Source of the DNA: Planctomyces sp.
GTDB lineage: Bacteria > Planctomycetota > Planctomycetia > Planctomycetales > Planctomycetaceae
Length of the DNA stretch: 35,464 nt
Direction: 5' to 3'
Assembly: GCA_013822855.1 (NCBI GenBank)
Contig: PNLE01000018.1
Location: 1-35,464 of the forward strand
Shown here one piece after another: positions 12,075-22,403 of this stretch. Position numbers and translations under genes: made by a program. Numbering within the stretch: position 1 is the first letter of the stretch; the number at the start of each line of letters is the position of its first letter. The notes below the pieces were generated by a model. It was not told the origin of the DNA. It ran no database searches and saw only the letters and a list, made by a program, of their open reading frames with translations.

Positions 12075-12154
12075 CCTCCGCTCTTCTTCCTGCGGTACGG
12101 AGGCCACCTGGAAATAGGCAATCAGTGACTTTTTTGCGATATCCACCACTCGAA

Positions 12155-12610
12155 TCACCTCGTAAGCTTCTTGGCTTTGGCCAGATCCAATTCGATATTG
12201 TTGTTGCCCTCTTGAACTGCGAAAGGGACGTCAAACTGGTAATCGACGGACGAATCGACCGTCATTGGAGTTTCCTTGGGTACGCCTGATTCGATCGGGG
12301 GAGTCTGTTCGCTACGAGTCGGAACTCCGAGAGTCACAATCACCGAGTGGCTCCCCACGACCGCGCCCTTGGAGGACGTGGTCGACAATGTGAACTGGCC
12401 CGAGGCATCGGTCATCACATGGGAACTAGGCCCCTTGGAGGGATCGAACTTCACCAACGCATCGGCGACCGGCTTGCCGTCCAAAACGACTCTTCCATCG
12501 ACCGGCGCGAGCGTGAATCCCTCGCCGTTGTTCCCACAACCTGACACGGCGAGCTGAAGGCACAAAAGACTCACAGCAAGCGGGATACGAAACTTTATCT
12601 GCGACTTCAT
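12155..12610 (-). CDS. small lipoprotein, carboxypeptidase-regulatory-like
   Basis: 151 residues from MKSQIKF. A signal peptide ends in the lipobox LAVSGC. The body (VDGRVVLDGKPVADALVKFDP, then TDASGQFTLSTT) is a transthyretin/carboxypeptidase regulatory-like beta sandwich, a very common planctomycete exported protein. It is encoded downstream of the DUF1559 gene, a standard pairing in this phylum. Probably surface-anchored; function unknown. Confidence 0.8.
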   Translation of the reverse strand: MKSQIKFRIPLAVSLLCLQLAVSGCGNNGEGFTLAPVDGRVVLDGKPVADALVKFDPSKGPSSHVMTDASGQFTLSTTSSKGAVVGSHSVIVTLGVPTRSEQTPPIESGVPKETPMTVDSSVDYQFDVPFAVQEGNNNIELDLAKAKKLTR

Positions 12611-12736
12611 GCTCAAAGCAATCCTGTGCTCGCGAAAGAAAACTGGCAGAAGCATCACCTACGACGGCACTGCGTAATAACCGCAACCATGACGCCATCA
12701 TGTCTAAACGAGGCCAATCCCCTGTCATCCAACAAA

Positions 12737-12769
12737 GCCCGGTCATCATGAAAGACGTGACGGCCGGGC
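12737..12769 (-). terminator. hairpin between DUF1559 and lipoprotein genes
   Basis: GCCCGG...CCGGGC stem, extended by TCA/TGA, and on the minus strand followed by TTTGTT. It probably attenuates or ends the DUF1559 transcript. Confidence 0.55.
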
Positions 12770-12811
12770 ATTGTGATTCGCGGAATTTTTCCGCCCTTGA
12801 AGGCTCGAACT

Positions 12812-13828
12812 CTAGAACTCACCCAATGGGACACCATCCGCCCTTGAGTTCAGGTTCACCCAAGTCTGGAAGTTGATGTTCTCGGAAAAATACCGGACCG
12901 AACCGTCCGCTAATAGGGCATGAACACCTCCGGTATGCTGCGACATGATCTTCGTGTTTCGATAGTAGGGATAACTGGAACTGGTTGTCAGAATCGGATC
13001 ATTGATTCGACTACGGACAGTCGTAATGCCATGCCACCAATTACCCGATGCGCCCCATCCAGCACTCCACATACCGCCAGCCCAACCAAAGGCTCGGCAG
13101 TCGCCCAAGCCGTTATTCAGATTTGAGCAAGTCGGATCGGGCCTACCCTGCTCTGCCACCATCACGGTGTTGGAAGTCCCGTCGGTGACCTTGGTGAAAT
13201 CAACGGGGGGAACCCCAGCCACACCCGCATTGATAATGATCCCATTGTAAGTCCCGATCCCATAAGTGTTGGAACTGGGCGTGGTTGGCGCGTAGTTCAA
13301 TGCGGGATCTCCGGCCGTTCCGGAGATGCCAACGTAATCGCTGATCTGAATAGCCCCTGCCACTGCCTCTGTCACAACGGCCACCGTCGGACCGCTTGGT
13401 GATTGCGAGCGGGTCGTTGGCAAAGGGTTCGAAGGACAGTTGATGCCACCGATGCGCAACGTTGTCATGGTGACCCAGTTACGGGCCACGCCGTCCTGAC
13501 CCGTGAAGTCGTTGGTGTTGTTGAAATCGAGGGTATTGAAGGCAGCGGCCTGATCCATCATGGGTAGGACGCGCACTACCCACGAAGCGGACTTAATCAT
13601 GGTCGCTCCCGTGCCGATCTGAGGGAACCCTGCAAAGGGAAATTGCCGATGGACATCATGGTAATTGTGCAATGCCAAGCCGATCTGCTTGAGATTGTTG
13701 CGGCACTGCGTCCGCCGGGCTGATTCGCGTGCCTGTTGCACCGCAGGCAAGAGAAGAGCAATGAGGACCGCGATGATTGCGATGACCACCAGCAATTCAA
13801 TGAGCGTGAACCCGTTCCGCTTTGGCAT
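12812..13828 (-). CDS. DUF1559 prepilin-like protein
   Basis: 338 residues. The N-terminus KRNGFTLIELLVVIAIIAVLIALLLPAVQQARE is a type IV pilin-like cleavage and membrane motif followed by the DUF1559 body. The C-terminal H-X-G domain is seen as HTGGVHALLADGSVRYFSENIN. The family is expanded to dozens of copies in Planctomycetes and rare elsewhere, so it is good evidence for host phylum. Likely processed by a prepilin peptidase and located in the envelope. Confidence 0.92.
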   Translation of the reverse strand: MPKRNGFTLIELLVVIAIIAVLIALLLPAVQQARESARRTQCRNNLKQIGLALHNYHDVHRQFPFAGFPQIGTGATMIKSASWVVRVLPMMDQAAAFNTLDFNNTNDFTGQDGVARNWVTMTTLRIGGINCPSNPLPTTRSQSPSGPTVAVVTEAVAGAIQISDYVGISGTAGDPALNYAPTTPSSNTYGIGTYNGIIINAGVAGVPPVDFTKVTDGTSNTVMVAEQGRPDPTCSNLNNGLGDCRAFGWAGGMWSAGWGASGNWWHGITTVRSRINDPILTTSSSYPYYRNTKIMSQHTGGVHALLADGSVRYFSENINFQTWVNLNSRADGVPLGEF

Positions 13829-15099
13829 TTTCTCGAACTTTCCGAATACGAGATGAAGAAGATCGAACAGCCTTCACCGCGAGCGAAACACGCTCCGTCA
13901 AAGATGATATTTTAGTCAATTGAATTGACAATTCTTGGAAGTTGGTGTCATGCACAAATGCCGTGATCAAAAGTTCCGACTACTGTGAATTGACAGTAAT
14001 TTATTGACTGTGCCCACTGTATGCAATTTCTAATTTTAGAATTTTGTGCGACGTGCCAGCATGCCAATTTGTCAGCTTAGCACACATCACTTGCCCATTT
14101 TTCGATCAAGCCTGTCGGCAATGTGAAAAACGTTGTCAGGCAATCCCTCACACACCCGGCCCGCAAACAACCGACGGCTCGATCTGGGCGTGGACTGAAT
14201 CAATGCCTCACATTGGAAGCTCACCGGGTGGCCCTGGGTGTAATTTCGATTTCAAGCCAATTGGTGTGAGTCCCGGGAGACTCAAGCCTCCACCACTTTT
14301 CAAGACGTAGCATCATTCAATGACATGGTTCACGGGCGGCGATATGAGTTCCAGAAGTCGACATTTCCCACCGACGAGATCATCGAACAGGCCCACGGTG
14401 TATCCCCTCAGAGACGACCTCGTCCAAGCCCAGCGTCCCAGACAGCCCGTGGTAGCCTCGCGAACAATTCACCCCATTGGCCCACCGATAAACCTCACTC
14501 CACCATCCATCGATCTTTCCACTCCACCTACCAACCCCGACGGTCACTTTGCGACCCATCCGCTCCGACGACTTCGAGCCGCTTCCGTGAGTGATGGCGG
14601 ATCCTCTGATCCGGAAGCACACCCCGACCCTCCGCGCTACCGGTAGGGATTCTCCGTCGGTGCCTTGGAACCGGGTGCGCATATTATGTCGTAGGCGACA
14701 ACCAATCGCGGGAACTAGTCGGCTCGTCGAGATACTGCAACTGGCACATCGACGACCGCGAAGTCGCCATCGGCTTCACCTTCCTCACCCCCAGCCATTG
14801 GTGCGAAGTGACCAATCATGAGCTGAAGAAACTCATGCCGGATCACATCTTCCAGTGTGCTCAAGTGGTTTGGTTCCACATCGCCCGCGACAACGGGCGC
14901 TCACACAAGGCCATCGACATAGATCGGTGCCCAACTCGCGCAAGAAGGAACCAGACACGTCAACAGCCTCCCCATCGACGACACGTTCGACAAAATCCAA
15001 GCCTCAGGCAAAGCAAGAGGTGCGTGCTGAGAAGCACGGAGCGTTGCAATCCTCTGGTATCGCCGGGGATTGGCCTCTGATTTTGTCATTCAGCTCTCG
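13829..15099. other. gene-poor stretch
   Basis: The first 220 bases upstream of the DUF1559 gene are AT-rich and probably hold its promoter. No intact gene is seen in the rest, which has only short frames on both strands. One possible remnant is listed separately. Confidence 0.5.
14690..15080 (+). pseudogene. possible gene remnant
   Basis: A frame reading through FTFLTPSHWCEV, TNHELKKLMPDHIFQCAQVVWFHIARDNGRSHKAI stays open for over 100 codons without a plausible start and ends in low-complexity basic sequence. The middle looks protein-like. I do not recognise a family. Confidence 0.25.
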
Positions 15100-16716
15100 T
15101 CATTCGGCGGCGGTGTGCGCCCCCTTCTCCGGAGCCGACTTCCTCATGAAGAGCAGCAGCAACAGGAGTGAGATGGCCAGGACGGCGAAGAGGTAGAAAT
15201 CATCGAAGTAGGCCAGCGAGGCCGCCTGGATCTGCCGCTGGTTGGACAAGGCCTGGAGGGCCATGGCTTGCGCCTCGGCCGAATCCGCCGTGAACGACTG
15301 GAAGTAGATCGATGTCTGCCGGAGGAAATCCGTCACCGCCGGGTTGAGGGGATCGAGAAACTCGCCCATGCGGGTCGTGTGGAACTGCTCCCGCCGGATC
15401 TCCATCGTCTGCGCGATGGATGTTCCCACGCTCCCCCCCTCGTTTCGCAGCAACGCGAAGAGGCCCACCGCCGAGGCCCGCAGTTCCCGCGGGATGTAAT
15501 GGTAGGCGGCCACGTTCAGGGGGGCGAACATCATCGACAACCCCATGATCATCACCACCCGGGGCCACACCACCTGCCACGGGCTGATGTCGAGAGTCAT
15601 GGTCGACATCCAGTAGCAGCCGGCGGCCATCAGCAGCAACCCTCCCGCGATAAACCACCGCGAGTCGACACCCCGCGCGAAGATCGCCCCGGTGATCAGG
15701 ATCGTGATGATCGCGAAGACACCCGACGGCGAGAGGACCAGTCCCGAAGCCAACGCGTCGTAGCCGTAGAGGGCCTGCAACATCCCCGGCAGCGTGGTAC
15801 TGGCCCCGTAGAGCACAGCATAGGCGCAAAAGCAGATGACGCAGCAGACCGCGAAGTTGGGATCGGCCAGCGGCTTGAGGTTGATCAAAGGACGCGAAAT
15901 TCTCAATTGCCGCCAGATCAACAACCCCATGCCGATGACAAAACATCCCACCAGCGTCTGGACGCGCCAGAAGGGATCGCCGAACCAATCCCATTCCTGA
16001 CCCTTGCTGAGAATGACCTCCCACGACGAAATCGCGAGCACCAGGAGGCCCAGCCCAATCACATCGAGCCGTAGCCCCTCTTTAAGAAGGGCCTTGCGCT
16101 GCACTTTCAGATATTCGGGATCCCGAAGAACAACGGCCGCCGCGAGGAAGCCCGCCAGCCCGATCGGCAGGTTGATCAAAAAGATCCACCGCCAGTCATA
16201 GTTCACGGTCAGATAGCCCCCCAGGGTCGGCCCTATGATCGGAGCGATGAGTGCGGCCATGCCGAACAGCGTCATCGCCGAGCCTTGCTTTTCCGTTGGA
16301 AAGGAATCCAGCAGCACCGCCTGGCTCGAAGGTTGCAACCCGCCGCCCGCCAGTCCCTGGATGATCCGGAAGCAGATCAGTTGCTCCAGACTTGTCGCCA
16401 TGCCGCAGAAGCCGGAAGCGATGGTGAAGACAGCGATTGACCCCAAGAAATAATTCCGTCGCCCCAGCCGGTTCGAAAGCCATCCCGAGATCGGCAACAC
16501 GGTCGCGTTGGCGGCGAGATAACTGGTGATGACCCACTCGCTGTCGGTCACCGCCGCCGAGAGACCACCGGCGATGTAGCGGAGGGCGACGTTGGCGATC
16601 GTCGTGTCGAGCACTTCCATGAAGGTGGGGATCACCACGACCGCCGCGATGATCCACGGATTGAAGACCCGGTGGATCGCCAATGTCGGTGCAGAGGAAA
16701 CAACCGCTGTCGTCAT
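15100..16716 (-). CDS. DHA2 (EmrB/QacA-type) multidrug efflux transporter
   Basis: 538 residues with about 14 hydrophobic segments, as in the DHA2 branch of the major facilitator superfamily. Motif A-like GWLSNRLGRRNY (after TM2) and motif C-like GPTLGGYLTVNYDWRWIFLINLP are present. It expels drugs or toxic metabolites using the proton gradient. GGAG before the ATG supports the start. The adaptor gene lies 55 bases upstream in the same operon, but it contains a stop codon, so the tripartite pump may not work. Confidence 0.9.
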   Translation of the reverse strand: MTTAVVSSAPTLAIHRVFNPWIIAAVVVIPTFMEVLDTTIANVALRYIAGGLSAAVTDSEWVITSYLAANATVLPISGWLSNRLGRRNYFLGSIAVFTIASGFCGMATSLEQLICFRIIQGLAGGGLQPSSQAVLLDSFPTEKQGSAMTLFGMAALIAPIIGPTLGGYLTVNYDWRWIFLINLPIGLAGFLAAAVVLRDPEYLKVQRKALLKEGLRLDVIGLGLLVLAISSWEVILSKGQEWDWFGDPFWRVQTLVGCFVIGMGLLIWRQLRISRPLINLKPLADPNFAVCCVICFCAYAVLYGASTTLPGMLQALYGYDALASGLVLSPSGVFAIITILITGAIFARGVDSRWFIAGGLLLMAAGCYWMSTMTLDISPWQVVWPRVVMIMGLSMMFAPLNVAAYHYIPRELRASAVGLFALLRNEGGSVGTSIAQTMEIRREQFHTTRMGEFLDPLNPAVTDFLRQTSIYFQSFTADSAEAQAMALQALSNQRQIQAASLAYFDDFYLFAVLAISLLLLLLFMRKSAPEKGAHTAAE

Positions 16717-16771
16717 ACGGAACTCCAGTCTCCATCATCCATCCACAACGTGTTTTTGGGCGTACCTGTTG

Positions 16772-18310
16772 TCAGGGCGAATCTGGTGTCGGAACCGGCG
16801 GCCCCTCTGGAAGTTTCTGGAATGGCTGGAGGATCCGACCTGCGTCGGGGCCGGTGGGCGGCTCCCTGTAGTAAACATAGGGGACCACCGAGACTCCCAC
16901 GAAGATCGGCACCTTGTCGGGATCGTAGTCGATCAGTTCAATCCTCACCGGAAGCCGCTGGACGATCTTGATGAAGTTCCCCGTGGCGTTCTGCGGCGGC
17001 AGGAGGGCCAGCGTCTGTCCGGTCCCCATCAAAAAGCCCGAGATCCGCCCATTGAATTTCTGTCGGCCGCCATACATATCGAGTTCGAGTTGAACCCGTT
17101 GGCCGATTCGCAGTTCGGCGAGTTGGGTCTCCTTGAAGTTGGCGGTGACCCAGATCTCCTTGAGCGAGCGGATGGCCATCAGACTCTGGCCGACCTGCAC
17201 GAAGTTCCCGGGATTCACGTTGCGCCGGGTCACCACCCCGTCGATCTCGCTGACCACCCGGCAATACTTCAAATCGAGTTCCGCGAGGGCCAGATCTTGC
17301 TTGGCCTGCATCAATTTGGCTTCGGACTGCTTGATGAGGGGCGCGTTGGGAATGAGCTAAGCGTAGATGCGGTCGATATCCCCCTTGGCATCGAGTTGAT
17401 AGAACTCGGCGACCGCCTGGTCGGGAGTCAGATCCCAGGATCGCGGCTTGTAACCGAATAGCGCCGCCGCCTGCAGCAGATTGGCGAGCGATTCCCTGAC
17501 AAGTGAAAACGTCTGGGGAAGATCGGCGGGCACATCAAGGGGATTCTCCTTGTTGATCGGCAGACCGAGGCTAGCCCGAGTTTCCTGGACAACCTCCGAC
17601 GCGCTGTCGACCCGGCTGCGTGTCTCGTCGCGTTTGGCCATGAACGAATCAAAGTCGGCCTGAGTGATGACATTCTTTTCCAGCAACTGCTTGTTTCGCT
17701 CGAAATCCCGGTCGGCGAGTGTGAATGTCGCCTCGGCCACCTTGAGTTGAGCCATGTTAGACCTCAGCAAGGCGATCTGGTTCTGGACATTCTCGATCGC
17801 ATGCAGGAGGGTAAACTTGGCGCTCCGCGCCTGCCCGACATAGGCCTCCACCTGGGTGCGGGCCGCCACCAAATCCGACTCCGCGACATCGACCAGCGCT
17901 CGTTTGATAGCCACCTGCACGCGGAACGGTTCTGGGTCGATCTCCACCAGAAGGTCGCCCCGTTTGACACGCATGTTGTCGTCGACGAGCACCCGCAGTA
18001 CCTGCCCGGCGACACGTGGTGCCACAAACGTGACATGACCGTCGACGTACGCGTCGTCGGTAGAGATCGTATTAAGCGAGCGCACCGCCCACGGCCCGAG
18101 ATACCAAACGGCGATCAATGCGAATGCGATCGCACCCGCCGGAATGAGCCACGGAAACCGGCGCGCGATCGACGGCACATGGGTTTCAATCTTGCCCGTA
18201 ACGGGAAAGGCCGTCGTGGCGGAGGAGAGATTGGTGGACTGCGGGGAGGACGCTGTATTTTCACCGGAGGTGGGTGATTTCTCCGGCAACGCCCGCTCAG
18301 AGCTGCTCAT
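16772..18310 (-). pseudogene. EmrA/HlyD-type efflux adaptor, interrupted by an in-frame amber codon
   Basis: Start chosen at MSSSERALPEK (18310). An N-terminal cytoplasmic tail and one membrane helix (FPWLIPAGAIAFALIAVWYLGPW) are followed by a biotinyl-lipoyl half (VDGHVTFVAPRVAGQVLRVLV), a long coiled coil, then the second lipoyl half (CRVVSEIDGVVTRRNVNPGNFV) and a beta barrel. The frame is continuous from 18310 to 16772 except for TAG at 17357-17359, between DRIYA and LIPNAPLIKQSEAK. Nothing else is damaged. It is either a recent loss of function, a sequencing error, or amber readthrough. Confidence 0.85.
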
Positions 18311-18598
18311 GGTGACATCCCGTTTGCCGAGGGGTTGCAGGGGCGATTCCGGAAACACGACACGGAGGATTACCTCCAAGTCTCAACCGCCTTACATCAC
18401 CACTCCGCCCTTGAGCATGCAATCAGCAATTTTCACTTTGCTGGCGGCCAGAGGCCGTCAACCGCGCGGCACGATCGCCACCGCCGGCGGAGGGTCACGG
18501 AAAAGTCCAAACAAGGTGGGCTCATCCTCGACTTCGCCATCGTCGGAAACAGCCACGAAGTGACGACCCGCCTTACCCGCCCACGTACCAAGAACATT

Positions 18599-19993
18599 TC
18601 AGCCCGCCGCCCCCTGCAACTTCTCCAGCCGTTCGCGGGTATCTTTATAACTGTAGTCGACCGCAAGAACTTCGTTGTAGTGATTTTCCGCCTTAGGATT
18701 GTCTTTGGCCTGCTCATAAAGGCGGGCCAGGATGTAGTGGCATTCCTTGTAGGGATCCGGTGTGTCCTGATGGTTGATTTTGGTGACCGCCTTCTCGAAC
18801 TGACGGCGGGCCAGATCGTTCCGGTTTTCCGCCAGAAAGCATTTCCCGAGATTCACCAACACGGTCGCCTCGTGGCGGGGATCGTTCGCCGCCTGCTGGT
18901 AGAGAGGAATCGCCTGCTGATACTTCTTGAGCCGGAAGTAGCGTTCCGCCAATTCGTACTTGATCTTCAGATCGGCGGGATAGCGGTCGATCCGGCGGGT
19001 AAAGACATCCACCTCGCGGGCGATCAGTTCCCGGGCCAATTCCACGGCCTTGGTTTTGGCTTCGGCATTCCCTTTGGTGGCGGCGTCCTTGAACTGATCG
19101 AGCTGCCGCTTCGTAATCACCAGTTCGACGTCCTCCCACTGTTCGCGGAGGTTGGGGTCGTTGGAGAGATCCAGGCCCTTCTTGAGGATCTCAGCCTGCT
19201 CAGTGAGCTTTCCTTCCTTACGGTAGTACTCGGCGAGTTTAATGTAGTGGCCGACATTCTCCGGCTCTTTGCGGATCTGACGCTGGAGATCCGCCTCGAC
19301 CGACATCCCCGGGCCGTCGGCATCCTCAGTCTTCGACAGCCGGTCGTGCTCGTAACCCCGCTTCATCTCCTGCGTGTCTTTGGCCTTCTCGTAGCCGCCG
19401 CGATCGATCGTCTGGCTGGCCCCAAGTTGGGTAATCTTGGATCGATAGGAACCATTCAGCGGCTCCAGCCGCGCCAGCCTCTGATAGATACCGACCGCCC
19501 CCTGGTAGTTGCCGCGTTGCTCGTAGATATCCGCGAGGGAAGTGAGGAACGCCTTGTTCTCCGGGTCGACCTCGACCGCTTTTTCATAGGCCCACGTGGC
19601 CATTTCCTCGAAGCCGCGTTCCCGACATGCTTCGCCCACATCGTGGTTGAACTGGCCATCCCAGGGATTGAGCGTCAACCCTTCTTCGGCGGCCTTGTCC
19701 ATCTCGTTCCAGTCCTTTGCGGCACGCGCCTTCTTGACGCGACCGCGAAGGCTGTTGACCTTGAGAAAGACCATTTTCGCGCCGGACTTATTGTTATTGT
19801 ACTTCTTTTCCTCCACACCGCGAAGCGCCTGCCGATAGTTGAGGAACTCGGGGAAGAATTGGACGGCGTTCCCGAACATCTCGATGGCGAAGTCCCAATT
19901 CTGCTTGGACATCGCCTCAGTCCCCTTCTTCCACCACTCGTTGGCGATCTTCTTGCGCCGGGAGTTGTCTTCCTGTGTTCCAAAGTCGACCAT
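18599..19993 (-). CDS. tetratricopeptide-repeat protein
   Basis: 464 residues, no signal peptide. TPR units are visible near residues 20-60, 110-190 (VGEACRERGFEEMATWAYEKAVEVDPENKAFLTSLADIYEQRGNYQGAV), 240-280 and 340-430 (YELAERYFRLKKYQQAIPLYQQA). These form a superhelix for protein binding. The family is frequent in Planctomycetes with no established role. It is encoded upstream of the efflux adaptor on the same strand, about 290 bases away; no other gene lies between. Confidence 0.85.
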   Translation of the reverse strand: MVDFGTQEDNSRRKKIANEWWKKGTEAMSKQNWDFAIEMFGNAVQFFPEFLNYRQALRGVEEKKYNNNKSGAKMVFLKVNSLRGRVKKARAAKDWNEMDKAAEEGLTLNPWDGQFNHDVGEACRERGFEEMATWAYEKAVEVDPENKAFLTSLADIYEQRGNYQGAVGIYQRLARLEPLNGSYRSKITQLGASQTIDRGGYEKAKDTQEMKRGYEHDRLSKTEDADGPGMSVEADLQRQIRKEPENVGHYIKLAEYYRKEGKLTEQAEILKKGLDLSNDPNLREQWEDVELVITKRQLDQFKDAATKGNAEAKTKAVELARELIAREVDVFTRRIDRYPADLKIKYELAERYFRLKKYQQAIPLYQQAANDPRHEATVLVNLGKCFLAENRNDLARRQFEKAVTKINHQDTPDPYKECHYILARLYEQAKDNPKAENHYNEVLAVDYSYKDTRERLEKLQGAAG

Positions 19994-20290
19994 CGCAGGA
20001 GTCCTGGGAGATTGCGGGAGCGGGAGAGTCTGAATCGGCAGTGAACTTTCAAGGGTACACGGCTTCCCGGTTTCTTGCCAACCGGGACAGAACGGCCCGA
20101 TCGACGATCCACTCCCTCCTCAGGGAATTCCCAGCTCCCGACCGCAAGCCACGCCCGACATCTTGTTTTCACACTCGAACGACTGCATGCTGCCCATTCG
20201 AGACCCCCTCAAGATGTTTGCCATCCGTCGGGCCGGTCTCGCCCATCCCTTCTTCACGACTCACTCCCTGACTGCCCCGAGGATCGACGC

Positions 20291-21331
20291 ATGGTTCATC
20301 AAATGACACTCCGCTCTCTTTGCGGCTCGGCCAAGACAGAAATGTTCTCCAGGGTGATGACGCTTGGCGTTTGCCTGCTGGCGATGAGTTGGGGATTGAC
20401 TTCCCGCTCGTGGGCCAATGGAGAAACCGATCCCACCAAGGTCGATGCCGATTTCGCCTTTCAGGGGGAGTACCTCGGCGACGTCACCATCGAAGACGCC
20501 AAGATCCCCGTTGGGGTGCAGATCATCGCCAAGGGGGATGGCAAGTTTCACCTGGTCGGCTACCCGCTGGGATTGCCGGGAGATGGCTGGGACACCACTC
20601 GCCGACACGAGGTCGACGCCACCCGGGAAGGCGATACCGTCACATTCCGCGGGGATGAACTAGCCGCGACACTTTTCGGCGGCATGTTGAAGGTGGTCAA
20701 CAGCCAGGGAGATACGATCGGCGAATTGAAGAAGGTGTCACGCACCAGCCCCACGCTGAATGCCCAACCGCCGGAAGGGGCGGTGGTCCTGTTTGACGAC
20801 AAGGGAACCAACAAATTCCCCGGTGGCAAAGTTTCTCCGGAAGGTTGGCTGATGCAGGGGGCGACCAGCGAGCCGACTTTCGAGGACTTCTCAATGCACC
20901 TCGAGTTCATGCTCTCGTATGCACCGAAAAAGTCGGGCCAGGGACGCAGCAATAGTGGCCTCTACCTCCAAGGCCGACATGAAGTGCAGATCCTCGATTC
21001 ATTCGGCCTGGAAGGGAAGGACAACGAATGCGGCGGTATCTACACAGTCGCATCCCCTGCGGTCAACATGTGCTATCCCCCGCTCCAATGGCAGACCTAC
21101 GACGTCGATTTCACCGCAGCCAGATTCGACGAAGCGGGCAAGAAGACCAGCGACGCCGTCGTCAACGTGCGGCACAACGGTGTGCTGATCCACAAGAACG
21201 TCAAAGTTCCCAAGGCGACAACAGCGGCACCCAACCGGGAAGGCCCCACGCCCGGCCCCATCTTCCTACAAGACCACGGCAACCAGGTCCGCTTCCGCAA
21301 CATCTGGGTCGTGCCCAAGGCTGCGAAGTAG
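20291..21331 (+). CDS. exported DUF1080 (3-keto-disaccharide hydrolase-like) protein
   Basis: 346 residues. ATG 20291 has GAGGA seven bases upstream. A signal peptide (VMTLGVCLLAMSWGLTSRSWA) is followed by a linker domain (about residues 45-140) and a concanavalin-like DUF1080 domain. The latter has WLMQGA, EDFSMHLEFMLSY, SNSGLYLQGRHEVQILDS and DHGNQVRFRNIWV, the family end signature. DUF1080 proteins are extremely numerous in Planctomycetes and act on sugars outside the cytoplasm. Confidence 0.9.
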   Translation: MVHQMTLRSLCGSAKTEMFSRVMTLGVCLLAMSWGLTSRSWANGETDPTKVDADFAFQGEYLGDVTIEDAKIPVGVQIIAKGDGKFHLVGYPLGLPGDGWDTTRRHEVDATREGDTVTFRGDELAATLFGGMLKVVNSQGDTIGELKKVSRTSPTLNAQPPEGAVVLFDDKGTNKFPGGKVSPEGWLMQGATSEPTFEDFSMHLEFMLSYAPKKSGQGRSNSGLYLQGRHEVQILDSFGLEGKDNECGGIYTVASPAVNMCYPPLQWQTYDVDFTAARFDEAGKKTSDAVVNVRHNGVLIHKNVKVPKATTAAPNREGPTPGPIFLQDHGNQVRFRNIWVVPKAAK

Positions 21332-21344
21332 GTGAAGCTGGAGC

Positions 21345-22403
21345 TCAACCGCGTGTGAAGCACTGCGGGAGGGTCAGGATCGCGTCGAAGAGATCCCGGG
21401 TGACATGCGTCTCCACGGCTGTGCGCGGGACGGCGTGCGGGTCGAGCTTCGCGGCTTGGCCGTAGCCACCAAAATAGGTGAACGACCAGTCGAAGCCGTG
21501 ATAGGCCAGAAGCTCGCGTGTGTCGTTGTTGAAACTGCCGCGCCCCCCCACCGGGAAGCTGAACCATCGGCAGGGGTGCCCCAACTCTTCCGTAAGCCGG
21601 GCTTGGCAGGTTCCGATCTCCACATCCTGCTCGGCACGAGAGAGGTTGGCGAGAATTGGATGCGTCGAGGTATGGCCTCCGAAGACCATTCCGTCCCGCT
21701 GCATCTCCCGGATCTGGTTCCAATCCATCCACAAGCGGTCGCCGATCTCCGTCGGGGCCCGTCCCGTTCCGAGAGCATCAGCTAGATACTCCACATAGGC
21801 CTTGGTGCGGCTGCCGTTGAGGATCTTGTACCGTTTGAGCAGCAGCTTCACGGCTCGTTGACGATCGGGTTCGTCGAAAGCGATTGGTTCCGGAATCCAT
21901 TCGCTCGCAGCAAGACCACTCCCTCGCGAGGTGCGAACCATCCAGGCGATCTCATCCCACCAGGGAACACTCCGCTGGTCGATGAATCCGGTTGTCAGGA
22001 AGAAGACGCAAGTGGTGTTGAAGGCTTTGAGAATAGGGTAGGCGAATTCGTAGTTGTCGATATAGCCGTCGTCGAATGTCAGCATCACATACCGACCACG
22101 CCGCTGATTGAACGCGTGCGTCAGATCGTTCGGCCCGATGACATCGAAGTCGAGGGAAACCCGGCGGACCTGATATTCGAAGTCCTCGATCGAGGCGCTC
22201 CAGAGTTCGCGATCGAGCAACGAATTCGAGCCGTCACCGATCCGGTGATAGTTGAGGATCAGCACCCCCCGCCAGGTGGGGCATCGGCGCAGAAGACTTC
22301 CGCACCCCGACGTCGTCAGGGCTTTTGCGAAGAGTTCCTGTTTTGAATATCCCCAAGGCATGGATGAGAAACTTTCAAACAATCCGTGGCGTTGTCGCCT
22401 CAT
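21345..22403 (-). CDS. polysaccharide deacetylase (CE4)
   Basis: 352 residues. The NodB homology domain shows LILNYHRIG, then MLTFDDGYIDNYEFAYPIL with the catalytic and metal aspartates, and GGHTSTHPILANLS with the two metal histidines. Removes N-acetyl groups from surface polysaccharide or peptidoglycan. No clear signal peptide. An alternative start is MPWGYSKQEL, 14 codons in. It converges on the DUF1080 gene with 13 bases between. Confidence 0.88.
   Translation of the reverse strand: MRRQRHGLFESFSSMPWGYSKQELFAKALTTSGCGSLLRRCPTWRGVLILNYHRIGDGSNSLLDRELWSASIEDFEYQVRRVSLDFDVIGPNDLTHAFNQRRGRYVMLTFDDGYIDNYEFAYPILKAFNTTCVFFLTTGFIDQRSVPWWDEIAWMVRTSRGSGLAASEWIPEPIAFDEPDRQRAVKLLLKRYKILNGSRTKAYVEYLADALGTGRAPTEIGDRLWMDWNQIREMQRDGMVFGGHTSTHPILANLSRAEQDVEIGTCQARLTEELGHPCRWFSFPVGGRGSFNNDTRELLAYHGFDWSFTYFGGYGQAAKLDPHAVPRTAVETHVTRDLFDAILTLPQCFTRG

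Noticed and set aside
15200-16074. Long frames opposite or shifted to the transporter gene
   Set aside because: They are high-GC shadows rich in R, P, G and H, with no domain. The transporter frame is clearly the real one.
18335-20044. 569-codon plus-strand frame
   Set aside because: It lies antisense to the TPR gene, whose protein has clear helical repeats. The plus frame has no recognisable domain.
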